Shown here: piece after piece, positions 6,112 to 13,480 of the stretch
Layout of the letters: every line of letters starts with the position of its first letter
Position numbering within the stretch: the stretch's first letter is position 1
Source of the DNA: Macondimonas sp035325645
GTDB taxonomy: Bacteria; Pseudomonadota; Gammaproteobacteria; UBA5335
NCBI GenBank assembly: GCA_035325645.1
Contig: DAOKZK010000048.1
Coordinates: 1 to 19,523 of the forward strand
Length of the DNA stretch: 19,523 bases
Direction of reading: 5' to 3'
Notes under the pieces: model-generated
What the model was told of the DNA's origin: nothing
The model's database searches: none
Seen by the model: only the letters and a program-made list of their open reading frames with translations
Translations under genes and position numbers: made by a program

Positions 6112-7311
6112 TCAGTCGACGATGACGCGCACCCGCCGCGCCGCTTCGCGAGCCCGTTCGCGCGCCGTATCGACGGTGTCCGCCCGCGCAAGTGCCACGC
6201 CCATGCGCCGATTCACATAGGACACGGGCTTTCCGAACAGCCGCAGATCACTCTCCGGTACGGCGAGCGCCTCTGCCACGCCCTCGAAGGTGACCCCGGG
6301 TGCATCCACACCGCCATAGATCACGGCGCTGGCGGCAGGCCGCAGCAGCCGCGTATCCACCGGCAGCCCCAGGATCGCGCGGGCATGCAGCTCGAACTCG
6401 CTCTGCATCTGGCTGGCGAGCGTCACGAGCCCGGTGTCGTGCGGGCGCGGGCTGACTTCGCTGAACCACACCTCATCGCCGCGCACGAACAGCTCCACCC
6501 CGAAGATCCCCCGGCCGCCGAGCCGATCCGTGACCCGCTGGGCGATGTCGTGCGCCCGCTCGAGTGCCAGCGGACTCATCGGCTGCGGCTGCCAGCTCTC
6601 GACATAATCACCGTCGACCTGGCGATGGCCGATGGGCGCGCAGAAATGGGTCTGGACGCGTCCCGAGTCGTCGATCGCCCGCACGGTGAGCAGCGTGATC
6701 TCGAAATCGAACGTGATCCATTGCTCGGCGATGACTCGCCCCCGATCCACCCGCCCCCCGCTGCGGGCGGCGGCCCAGGCAGCGGGTATCTCGTCGATCG
6801 TCCGGACCACCGACTGGCCTTTACCGGACGAGGACATGACCGGCTTGACCACACATGGCAGGCCGATGCCGTCCGTGATGGCGGCGGTGAGCGCGGCTTC
6901 GGAGTCGGCAAAGGCATAGCGCGAGGTGGGCAGGCCCAAGGTTTCGGCGGCGAGCCGCCGGATGCCCTCGCGCTGCATGGTCAGCCAGGCGGCTTCGGCG
7001 GTCGGGATGACCTGCGTGAGGCCTTCGGCTTCCAGTTCGCGCAGGGTTTCGGTGGCGATGGCCTCGATTTCCGGGACCACGAAGTGCGGCCGTTCCTGTG
7101 TGATCAGCGCGCGGAGCGCGGCGCCGTCGGTCATCTCGAGCACATGGGCGCGGTGGGCAAGGGCATGACCCGGCGCATGCGCATAACGATCCACGGCGAT
7201 CACCTCGACCCCGAGCCGCTGCAGGGCAATGATCACCTCCTTGCCCAATTCGCCGGCGCCGAGCAGCATGATGCGGGTGGCCGAGGGGGTGAGCGGGGTG
7301 CCGATGCGCAT
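6112..7311 (-). CDS. purT: Formate-dependent phosphoribosylglycinamide formyltransferase (GAR transformylase 2)
   Basis: PurT uses formate and ATP to formylate glycinamide ribonucleotide, the third step of purine synthesis, without folate. The 399-residue sequence matches the Escherichia protein along its length. It has the N-terminal ATP-grasp nucleotide fold RIMLLGAGELGKEV, then VPEIEAIATETL, the ATP-grasp core PCVVKPVMSSSGKGQS, WITFDFEITLLTV, HFCAPIGHRQVDGDY, and FGVELFVRGDEVWFSEVSPRPHDTG with the metal-binding Glu residues. Start context GAGATCGTC-ATG is modest, but the N-terminus aligns with the family. It is transcribed away from mtnB; the MtnD reaction of that operon produces the formate PurT uses. 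Confidence 0.97.
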   Translation of the reverse strand: MRIGTPLTPSATRIMLLGAGELGKEVIIALQRLGVEVIAVDRYAHAPGHALAHRAHVLEMTDGAALRALITQERPHFVVPEIEAIATETLRELEAEGLTQVIPTAEAAWLTMQREGIRRLAAETLGLPTSRYAFADSEAALTAAITDGIGLPCVVKPVMSSSGKGQSVVRTIDEIPAAWAAARSGGRVDRGRVIAEQWITFDFEITLLTVRAIDDSGRVQTHFCAPIGHRQVDGDYVESWQPQPMSPLALERAHDIAQRVTDRLGGRGIFGVELFVRGDEVWFSEVSPRPHDTGLVTLASQMQSEFELHARAILGLPVDTRLLRPAASAVIYGGVDAPGVTFEGVAEALAVPESDLRLFGKPVSYVNRRMGVALARADTVDTARERAREAARRVRVIVD

Positions 7312-7446
7312 GACGATCTCGCGGTGGGGGGATGCGCGATTCTAACCCACGGCATGCGCGCCGATGTCATGCCCGCGTCGACGACGCGCCGCGGTCGCTG
7401 CGCTATGATCATGGGCCTTGCCTGTCCCCGCCGGAGCGATGTGCCC
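7312..7446. promoter_or_regulatory. Divergent promoter region between purT and mtnB
   Basis: The 135-base gap must hold both promoters. A -10-like TAGAAT lies on the minus strand at 7344-7339 toward purT, and TATGAT on the plus strand at 7404-7409 toward mtnB. Neither has a convincing -35 at normal spacing. No SAM riboswitch structure or other leader element was recognised. Confidence 0.35.
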
Positions 7447-8064
7447 ATGGCCTGCGCCGAGATGCTCGATTCCCTCATCCAGACCGTCACCGACCTCGCT
7501 GCGATGGGACTGTCCCCGGCCACGGGCGGCAATTTTTCGGTGCGCGTGGACGAGGATGCGTTTTGTATCACGGCCTCCGGGTGTGACAAGCGCGCCTTGA
7601 CGCGTGCCGACTTCATCCGCGTGCCCGTGTCGGGGGCGCTGCCGGCGACGACACTGGCGCCGTCGGCCGAGACCGCACTGCACCAGCGGCTCTACCGGCT
7701 CGATGCGCGCATTGGCTGCGTCCTGCACACCCATTCGGTGCCGGCGACTGTGATCTCACGCGGCTGCGAGGGAGATTGCATCGCGTTCACGGGCTATGAG
7801 ATGCAAAAAGCCATCCGCGGCCAGACCACGCACGAGACACCGCTGACCCTGCCCCTGTTCGACAATACGCAAGACATCCCCGCCTTGGCGGACGCACTTG
7901 CGCGACGCTGGGAGCCCCATGGCCTGCCGTATGGGCTACTGGTGCGCGGCCATGGCCTTTATGCCTGGGGCGCGTCGGTAGCCGAAGCGCGGCGCCACGT
8001 CGAAGGCTGGGAATTCCTGCTGAGTTGCCTGCTGAACGAACGCCTGCTGGAGAGCCGCCGATGA
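7447..8064 (+). CDS. mtnB: Methylthioribulose-1-phosphate dehydratase
   Basis: MtnB, a class II aldolase-fold zinc enzyme, dehydrates 5-methylthioribulose-1-phosphate in the methionine salvage pathway. The 205-residue protein has the N-terminal GLSPATGGNFSVR substrate loop, CITASGCDKRAL, the active-site Glu75 in SAETALH, the zinc ligands His94 and His96 in VLHTHSVPATV, and His169 in VRGHGLYAWG. I chose ATG 7447 because the protein begins there as in the family and GGAG lies about nine bases upstream; the frame is open far upstream only because it runs antisense to purT. Its stop overlaps the mtnC start (ATGA), so the three mtn genes form a tight operon. Confidence 0.95.
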   Translation: MACAEMLDSLIQTVTDLAAMGLSPATGGNFSVRVDEDAFCITASGCDKRALTRADFIRVPVSGALPATTLAPSAETALHQRLYRLDARIGCVLHTHSVPATVISRGCEGDCIAFTGYEMQKAIRGQTTHETPLTLPLFDNTQDIPALADALARRWEPHGLPYGLLVRGHGLYAWGASVAEARRHVEGWEFLLSCLLNERLLESRR

Positions 8065-8753
8065 GGGTCGAGGCCGTCGTCACGGATATCGAGGGCACGA
8101 CCACCGACATCGGTTTCGTGCATCGGGTGTTGTTTCCTTATGCTGCCCGCGCGCTGCCGGCCTATGTTGCCGCCCATCGCGCCGAGCCGGCCCTGCAGGC
8201 GCTCTTGCGGGATGTCGCGGTCCAGAGCGGGCGGCCCGAGGCGAGCGAGGTCGAAATCGTGGATCAGCTGCTGGAATGGATCAAGCTGGATCTCAAGCTC
8301 ACGCCCTTGAAGACGCTGCAGGGCTGGATCTGGCGCGAAGGCTACCAGCGCGGCGATTTCACCGGACATGTCTATCCGGACGCGGCCGTCTGTCTGCGCC
8401 GCTGGCACGCGGCCGGTTTGCGGCTGTATGTCTACTCATCTGGATCGGAGGAAGCCCAGCGCTTGCTGTTCGGTCACAGCGATCATGGCGATCTGACCGG
8501 GCTCTTCAGCGGGTATTTCGATACCCGCATCGGCGCCAAGCGCGAGCCCGACAGCTATCGGCGAATCGCCGAGACTGTGGGACTCCCCCCTGATCGGATT
8601 CTGTTTCTTTCCGACATCGAGGCCGAGCTCGACGCGGCGCGAACCGCGGGGCTTGCCACCTGTCTTCTGGCACGGGGTGGCGAGATGACGAGCCCGCACC
8701 CCGTCGCCCGGGATTTTCATCACATTCCGCAACTGCAGGAGGTCGCGCCATGA
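8061..8753 (+). CDS. mtnC: Enolase-phosphatase E1
   Basis: MtnC is a HAD-superfamily bifunctional enzyme that enolises and then dephosphorylates 2,3-diketo-5-methylthiopentyl-1-phosphate to the acireductone. The 230-residue sequence shows HAD motif I as VTDIEGTTTDIGF (Asp9, Glu11), the family segment HRVLFPYAARALPAYV, motif II LYVYSSGSEEAQ, the motif III region GAKREPDSYRRIA, and motif IV ILFLSDIEAELDAARTAG. ATG 8061 overlaps the mtnB stop by four bases, and the gene's own TGA overlaps the mtnD ATG. Magnesium-dependent, cytoplasmic. Confidence 0.96.
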   Translation: MRVEAVVTDIEGTTTDIGFVHRVLFPYAARALPAYVAAHRAEPALQALLRDVAVQSGRPEASEVEIVDQLLEWIKLDLKLTPLKTLQGWIWREGYQRGDFTGHVYPDAAVCLRRWHAAGLRLYVYSSGSEEAQRLLFGHSDHGDLTGLFSGYFDTRIGAKREPDSYRRIAETVGLPPDRILFLSDIEAELDAARTAGLATCLLARGGEMTSPHPVARDFHHIPQLQEVAP

Positions 8754-9292
8754 GCCGCCTGACCGTTTATTCCGCCGCCGATGCCGCCCAGCCGATCCTC
8801 GCGACCGAGGATGGCGACACCATCCGGCGGACCCTGGCCGATGCCGGCGTCCTGTTCCGGCGCTGGGCCGCCACGGCGCCGCTCGAGGAACGGGCGGAGG
8901 AGGCGGACATCCTGGCCGCCTATCGCCCCGAGATCGATCGTCTCGTTGCGGAGGCCGGATATCAGAGCATGGATGTGGTCAACATGTATCCGGATCACCC
9001 GGACCGGGTCGCCTTGCGGCAGAAGTTCCTCAGCGAACATACGCACGGCGAGGACGAGGTGCGCTTTTTCGTCGAGGGCGCCGGCTTGTTCTGCCTGCAT
9101 CTGGACGAGCGGGTCTATGCCGTGCTGTGCACCAAAGGCGATCTGATCAGCGTCCCGGCGGGCACCCGGCATTGGTTCGACATGGGCGACCGCCCGCGTT
9201 TCACTGCCATTCGCTTGTTCAACAACCCCGACGGCTGGATCGCGCGTTTTACCGGCGATGCGATCGCAGAGCGGTTTCCGCGACTGGATTGA
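8750..9292 (+). CDS. mtnD: Acireductone dioxygenase
   Basis: MtnD is a cupin dioxygenase acting on the acireductone of methionine salvage. With iron the products are 2-oxo-4-methylthiobutyrate and formate; with nickel they are methylthiopropionate, CO and formate. The 180-residue protein carries the metal-site motif EHTHGEDEVRFFVEG (His97, His99, Glu103) and the fourth ligand His141 in AGTRHWFD. It is the last gene of the mtnBCD operon, starting at an ATGA overlap with mtnC and ending shortly before a hairpin. The transaminase and the mtnA/mtnK or phosphorylase steps are not in the window. Confidence 0.96.
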   Translation: MSRLTVYSAADAAQPILATEDGDTIRRTLADAGVLFRRWAATAPLEERAEEADILAAYRPEIDRLVAEAGYQSMDVVNMYPDHPDRVALRQKFLSEHTHGEDEVRFFVEGAGLFCLHLDERVYAVLCTKGDLISVPAGTRHWFDMGDRPRFTAIRLFNNPDGWIARFTGDAIAERFPRLD

Positions 9293-9342
9293 CGGCGCGC
9301 CTCGCGGGGAAGGCTCAGGAGCCTCGTGCGGTGCCGGGATAC

Positions 9343-9371
9343 AGGAGTGACCGGCCGGCGAGGTCACTCCT
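9343..9371. terminator. Hairpin between mtnD and the DUF3775 gene
   Basis: AGGAGTGACC (9343-9352) and GGTCACTCCT (9362-9371) form a perfect ten-base-pair stem around a GC-rich nine-base loop. There is no T-run, so it is a weak or factor-assisted terminator for the two convergent genes. It overlaps the stop codon of the leftward gene. Confidence 0.45.
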
Positions 9372-9756
9372 CGCAAGTATGGCCGAAGGCCGCCAGCCCT
9401 TCCGCGAGATAGTCCGCCACCATCGGGGTCGTGAGCAGGTATTCGGCCGTGCGGTTCGTGGCGCTGCGCGTTGCCTCGGCCAGGGCATCGGCCCATTCGG
9501 TCTGCGTGTAGTCGCCCCGCCCCACCCACATCAGCGCGACCAGACTGGCCTGCTGGTCGGGTTCGAGATCCTCGATCGTGGTCTTGATTTCCTGGTAGGT
9601 CAGATCGTCCGCGTGATCGGCCAGCACCTGCAGCGCCCAGTCGCCGCTCCAGTTGCCTTCCGGTTCGGGAATGACGACCGCTTCCTAGGCGTGGAACTCC
9701 CTGAACCTGACGATGAGGCCGCAGACGATGTCTGGGTTGAGATCGAACGTTTCCAT
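9364..9756 (-). pseudogene. DUF3775-family protein interrupted by an amber codon
   Basis: A 130-codon frame beginning METFDLNPDIVCGLIVRFRE that reads through to TCEE with one in-frame TAG at 9687-9685. The region around the stop reads REFHA-stop-EAVVIPEPEG. From memory, DUF3775 proteins have a REFDAKEAVVEP-like segment here, so TAG sits where Lys (AAG) is expected: a single A-to-T change. The rest, including TIEDLEPDQQASLVALMWVGRGD, matches the family. GGAGA precedes ATG 9756. The function of DUF3775 is unknown. A sequencing error, a real nonsense mutation or suppressor read-through all fit; the downstream 87 codons alone lack a good start. Confidence 0.75.
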
Positions 9757-9787
9757 GAAGTCTCCGTGAACAGAGCGGCTCGGGTAT

Positions 9788-10909
9788 TCAGGTGAAGCCT
9801 GAACAGTGTAAGTGGCCTTGCGCATCGATGGTCAGCTGGCGGTCGAGGCCGATACTCTCCGTCGCCAGTTTTTGCCGCAGCCACGGGGCCTGTGCCTGGG
9901 TGGCCCGACGCAGGCAAAAGCGCAGCCGCTGCAGCGGCACCAGCTCCAGGCGGTGCAGCCCGCCTTCGGTGAGGGTGACGAGATAGAGCAGGGCCAGTTC
10001 GGGGTGAAAGTCTTCGAATCCCGCGATGCCCTCGTAATCGTTCACCAGATCGCCGCAGCCGTAAAACACCGGCCGACCGCGATAGACCTCCAGCCCCATC
10101 GGATGATGCGAGGAGTGGCCATGAATGACGTCCACCCCGGCCATATCGATCAGCCCATGCGCGAAGGCGCGGTGGCTGGCGGGAATGGCATAGCCCCAAT
10201 TTCCGCCCCAATGGATGGACGCGATCACGACATCGCCCGCTTGCCGCAACGGCTCGATGCGAGCGGCGATCTCCTCGACGGTTCGTTTGGACAAATCGGC
10301 CACCCAGGCGATGCCGGGGGTATTTTTGCCCGCCGCCCAGGCAGCAGGAATGCCGCTGCTCGCACAGCCAAAGGCAAACACGAGGATCCGACCTTTGCCT
10401 GCCACGTCCACCCCTGCGGGCAGCCAGGCCTCGCGGACATCGCGACCAGCGCCAGCCGTGCGAACTCCGGCATTGCGGAGCTCATCGAGCGTCTCGATGA
10501 GGCCGGTGTGGCACCAGTCGAGCACATGATTGTTGGCGAGCGTGCACACATCCATTCCGAAGCCGGTGAGGCAGGGGAGGTTGGCCGGAAGCATGCGGTA
10601 GTGAACGTCTTTGCCGGGCCAGGGCCGGTCGCTGGTGGTCACGGCGGTTTCGAGATTGGCGATGCGCACATCCGGCTTGATCTGGTCGAGAATCGCCAGG
10701 GCATCGCCCCATGGGGCGGTGAAGTCGGCCGTGCGGGCAATCGGGCCGTGAACGGCCTCGGCCAGATCGACATAATCCACGGCCGATCGCAGGTAAGGCT
10801 CAAAGATTTCAGGCCTGCCGGGATGGGGCAGGATCTGGTCGATACCGCGCCCGGTCATCACATCGCCGCACAGCAAAAGGGTGATGGCCGGATGGGGTGA
10901 GGCGTTCAT
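9788..10909 (-). CDS. CapA-family protein (metallophosphatase-like fold)
   Basis: A 373-residue CapA-family protein. CapA of Bacillus takes part in poly-gamma-glutamate capsule formation, but the many proteobacterial members are uncharacterised. Family motifs in order are LLLCGDVMTGRGID near the N-terminus, IANLETAVT, CTLANNHVLDW, ASIHWGGNWGY, DVIHGHSSHHPMGLEVYRGRPVFYGCGDLV; these His, Asn and Asp residues form a calcineurin-like metal site. No signal peptide is evident. ATG 10909 was chosen because GGAGG lies about eight bases upstream. No capsule genes neighbour it, so a capsule role is doubtful. Confidence 0.88.
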   Translation of the reverse strand: MNASPHPAITLLLCGDVMTGRGIDQILPHPGRPEIFEPYLRSAVDYVDLAEAVHGPIARTADFTAPWGDALAILDQIKPDVRIANLETAVTTSDRPWPGKDVHYRMLPANLPCLTGFGMDVCTLANNHVLDWCHTGLIETLDELRNAGVRTAGAGRDVREAWLPAGVDVAGKGRILVFAFGCASSGIPAAWAAGKNTPGIAWVADLSKRTVEEIAARIEPLRQAGDVVIASIHWGGNWGYAIPASHRAFAHGLIDMAGVDVIHGHSSHHPMGLEVYRGRPVFYGCGDLVNDYEGIAGFEDFHPELALLYLVTLTEGGLHRLELVPLQRLRFCLRRATQAQAPWLRQKLATESIGLDRQLTIDAQGHLHCSGFT

Positions 10910-11039
10910 GGCCGAATCCTCCTTCACCATCTGAAACCCAGGAATTGCGCCGCGCCGTTGGCCGTCGACCGGGCTTGGTCACGGGCGGCGTGCGGTCCGG
11001 CGCCTCCACGTATCGCAGCGGATGGATACAGAAAGGATG

Positions 11040-11073
11040 AACCGCCGCGCGGGTCATCTCCCGCCCGGCGGTT
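11040..11073 (-). terminator. Hairpin downstream of tRNA-Thr
   Basis: On the minus strand, AACCGCCGGGCGGG pairs with CCCGCGCGGCGGTT around a six-base loop (one mismatch). It lies eight bases after the encoded CCA of the tRNA gene, so it probably ends the tRNA transcript before the CapA-family gene. The stem is very GC-rich and the T-run is short. Confidence 0.55.
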
Positions 11074-11080
11074 GCCATGA

Positions 11081-11156
11081 TGGTGCCGGCGAGAGGAATC
11101 GAACCTCCGACCTGCTGGTTACGAATCAGCTGCTCTACCGACTGAGCTACACCGGC
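11081..11156 (-). tRNA. tRNA-Thr(CGT)
   Basis: A 76-base tRNA on the minus strand. The acceptor stem GCCGGTG pairs with CGCCGGC and is followed by an encoded CCA. The D-arm GCTCAGTCGGTAGAGC, the anticodon loop TTCGTAA (anticodon CGT, threonine) and the T-arm GGAGGTTCGATTCCTCT are all present. The anticodon stem reads GCTGA/CCAGC, leaving an A-C mismatch next to the loop (positions 31-39) where A-T would be usual. No integrase adjoins it. Confidence 0.95.
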
Positions 11157-11222
11157 TTTGAAGGGCCGACAGCATAACTCATTTCGGGCCGGCTTCGGAA
11201 ATTCGCCGGCGCGATGTCTTGG

Positions 11223-11975
11223 TCAATGCTGCGGCAGCGGCTGTGAATGGACCAAACGCGGAATCAGCATCGGCGTGGTCTGCCGGTAGCGGACATAGTC
11301 CGAACCCAGATGGCGCATCAGGTCGCGTTCCTCGTGATACACACCGATCAGGATATAAAGCGTCAGACCGCTCGCCAGGAACAGATGACCGACGGTCATG
11401 TAAGGCGTGATCCAGAAAAGGATCAACATGCCGAGCATCATCGGATGGCGCACGTAGCGGTACAAGAAGCCCATCTTGAAGGGGACCGGCGTATAAGGCA
11501 GCCCCTGGTCATGCAGATAGGCCTGACGCAAGCCGAACAGCTCGAAATGATCGGTGAGGAACGTCGACCACACGGCGATGATGCCACCGAGGCCGAGCAG
11601 GACCAGGCACAAGGTGACGACGGGTTGCCAGGTGATGTGCCAGAGCACGCCCGGCATGGGCTGCCAGAAAGCCATGAGCACGATCAGCGCGATGCCGGAG
11701 GCCACCACATACGTGCTGCGCTCCAGATGTTCGGGGATGATCCGCGTCCAGCGCCGCTTGAAGGCGGGCCGCACCATGATGCTGTGCTGCAGCCCGAACA
11801 GGGCGATGAGTCCCGTATTGATGGCGAGGGTCCGGCCCCAGCCCCCCCGCAGTTCGCCGCTGCCGGCAGTCCAGGGCAGCCATAGATCGTGCAGAAACAG
11901 AATCAGGCCGACCAGGCTGAGCATGCCGAACGCATAGGCGGCGATTGCCAAGGGCAATGCACGTCGGGATGACAT
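11223..11975 (-). CDS. mddA: Methanethiol S-methyltransferase (MddA-like)
   Basis: A 250-residue membrane protein of the NnrU/isoprenylcysteine methyltransferase-like group, closest by eye to MddA, which methylates methanethiol with SAM to give dimethyl sulfide. It has about six membrane helices. Diagnostic segments are LFGLQHSIMVRPAFKRRWTRIIPEHLERSTYV, AFWQPMPGVLW, STFLTDHFELFGLRQAYLHDQG, the SAM-binding RYVRHPMMLGMLILFWITP, and the cytoplasmic VYHEERDLMRHLGSDYVRYRQTTPMLIP. GGAGGAG precedes the ATG. It follows the broken nitroreductase gene by 66 bases on the same strand. An NnrU-like protein of other function is the alternative. Confidence 0.82.
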   Translation of the reverse strand: MSSRRALPLAIAAYAFGMLSLVGLILFLHDLWLPWTAGSGELRGGWGRTLAINTGLIALFGLQHSIMVRPAFKRRWTRIIPEHLERSTYVVASGIALIVLMAFWQPMPGVLWHITWQPVVTLCLVLLGLGGIIAVWSTFLTDHFELFGLRQAYLHDQGLPYTPVPFKMGFLYRYVRHPMMLGMLILFWITPYMTVGHLFLASGLTLYILIGVYHEERDLMRHLGSDYVRYRQTTPMLIPRLVHSQPLPQH

Positions 11976-12041
11976 GATGGATTCTCCTCCATGTGAATCA
12001 TTTGATTATGATGAAAATGGGGTGAAGAAGATCGCCTTCGA

Positions 12042-12575
12042 TCAAGGCCCGGGGCCGACCGGTATGAGGATGTCCTTCATCGGTCGGCGCGGAGTTTGCT
12101 CCGGAACTTCGGCCGCGGTACCGATGGCGATAATGGCGATCGGACGCAGCGTCGGTGCAATGGCCAACGCAGAGCGCGCGGCGTCTTCATCGAAATCGCC
12201 CACTCAAGCGCTGGCGAGACCTGCGGCCACGGCAGCGAGCTGGGCGTAACTGGCCGCGATGGTGGCATCCTGAAGCGCGTAGAGGCTTGCACCTCGTTCG
12301 CCATAGCGGCTTGCGGCGCGTTCAGGATCAGCGCAGAACACCAGGCAAACCGGCGCTTCGGTCAAAAAGGACTGGCCGCCGCTGGCCGCTTCCAGCGCCT
12401 GTCGCTGTTCGAGGGTCGTTGCGACAGCAATGCGGTAGGACTGCAGATCTCCCGCCGACGGTGCGGCGCAGGCGGCTTCCAGGATGGCGTGCAGTTGCTC
12501 GCGGGAAAGTTGCTGATCCGTGCGGTAATGTCGGACCGAATGGCGGCGCCGGACCGTTTCAAAGAGATCCCACAT
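12042..12575 (-). pseudogene. Nitroreductase-family protein with in-frame TGA
   Basis: A 177-codon frame of the FMN-dependent nitroreductase family, beginning MWDLFETVRRRHSVRHY and ending DILIPVGPGP. The FMN-binding N-terminus (RRRHSVRHY), the AAPSAGDLQSYRI loop, the segment AAVAAGLASA, then VGDFDEDAARSALAI, LRPIAIIAIG and TPRRPMKD are in one frame. It is broken by TGA at 12206-12204, exactly where the family normally has Trp (ASxW-VGxF), so TGG to TGA is the simplest explanation. GGGGGG lies just before the ATG. It starts 28 bases after bamD on the same strand and is probably co-transcribed with it. Confidence 0.8.
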
Positions 12576-12602
12576 CGTATCCCCCCTGACCGCAGGTTTG
12601 AC

Positions 12603-13403
12603 CTAGCCGGCTTGGCCCTGGCTCGCTCGCAATGCCCGCGCCTGCTGCTCCATGTCCGAAAGGCCCAGTGTCTTATAGGACTCGATGAGTATATCCAGCG
12701 CTGGCAGGACGGCATCGGTGCCCGAAAACTCAGCCAGGACATCCTGAGCGCGGTTCGCTGCGGCCACATAGGTGCCACGTTCCAGATAGTAGCGCGCGAC
12801 GGCCAGATCGTGCTTGGCAACGCGGTTTTTCAGGAACAGCATACGCTGGCGCGCATCGGCCGCGTACGGGCTGTCCGGATAGCGCCGCAGGAGATTGCTG
12901 AACGAGGCAAAGGCGCCGCGGGCGTACTGGGTGTCCCGTTCTGCGCCGTCGATGTTCAGCCAGCGCCAGCGCACGGTGCTTTCGAGCAGCCCCAGGCTGC
13001 GCTCGAAATTGATTCGTCCCTGCATGTAGAGGACATAATCGGCATTTGGATGGCTGGGGTATTCGCGCAGGAAGCGTTGCGCCGTGGCGATGCCCTGCTC
13101 CCACTCGCGCTGGCGGTAGTAGGCGTAGATCAATTCGATTTGCGCCTGTTGCGCGTAGGGGCCGAAAGGATAGCGCGACTCGAGGGCGTTGAAACGCTTG
13201 ATGGCGCCATCGAAGCTTTCGCTTTGCAGCGCCTGGTGAGCCTCACGGTAGATTTCGGCGGCCGGCCGATTGGTGTTCACCGCAGGTTCATCATCACCGT
13301 TCTCGGCATCGCCGGAGCTGCCGGGCAGGTAGGACAGCAGCGAACAGGACGAAAGACACAGTGCGAGCAGCAGCACGAGAACGGAGCGGGCGACGGAGCG
13401 CAT
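12603..13403 (-). CDS. bamD: Outer membrane assembly lipoprotein BamD
   Basis: BamD (YfiO/ComL) is the essential lipoprotein of the BAM complex, which inserts beta-barrel proteins into the outer membrane. The 266-residue protein has a signal peptide ending in the lipobox LSSC (Cys20), a short linker, then TPR-like helices from about residue 47: AAEIYREAHQALQSESFDGAIKRFNALESRYPFGPYAQQAQIELIYAYY, AQRFLREYPSHPNADYVLYMQG and AFASFSNLLRRYPDSPYAADARQRM. It is divergent from rluD, the usual gammaproteobacterial arrangement. Length is normal. Confidence 0.96.
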   Translation of the reverse strand: MRSVARSVLVLLLALCLSSCSLLSYLPGSSGDAENGDDEPAVNTNRPAAEIYREAHQALQSESFDGAIKRFNALESRYPFGPYAQQAQIELIYAYYRQREWEQGIATAQRFLREYPSHPNADYVLYMQGRINFERSLGLLESTVRWRWLNIDGAERDTQYARGAFASFSNLLRRYPDSPYAADARQRMLFLKNRVAKHDLAVARYYLERGTYVAAANRAQDVLAEFSGTDAVLPALDILIESYKTLGLSDMEQQARALRASQGQAG

Positions 13404-13480
13404 GATTTAGACTTGACCTCGAGGCCGGCCGCAGCCGGATGAAACAAATATTCTGGAGTATAACAAAGCCATTGGAACCG

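Noticed and set aside
6385..7446. Long plus-strand open frame running antisense to purT and continuing into mtnB
   Set aside because: It is a high-GC shadow: purT is certain on the other strand, and MtnB similarity begins only at 7447.
7312..7446. SAM riboswitch or other methionine-responsive leader before mtnB
   Set aside because: I looked for paired helices typical of SAM riboswitches and found none in this short GC-rich gap.
9685..9687. Amber codon read as pyrrolysine
   Set aside because: No pyl genes are seen, the position is not a known Pyl site, and a single AAG-to-TAG change is simpler.
9812..10900. Long plus-strand open frame opposite the CapA-family gene
   Set aside because: The minus strand carries all CapA motifs with a good ribosome binding site; the antisense frame has no recognisable domain.
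12204..12206. TGA read as selenocysteine or as Trp
   Set aside because: The family has Trp here, not Cys; no SECIS-like stem was noticed, and neighbouring genes use TGA as a normal stop.
12096..13442. Plus-strand open frame of about 450 codons opposite bamD and the nitroreductase gene
   Set aside because: Both opposite-strand genes are clear family members; the antisense frame arises from GC-rich codon structure.
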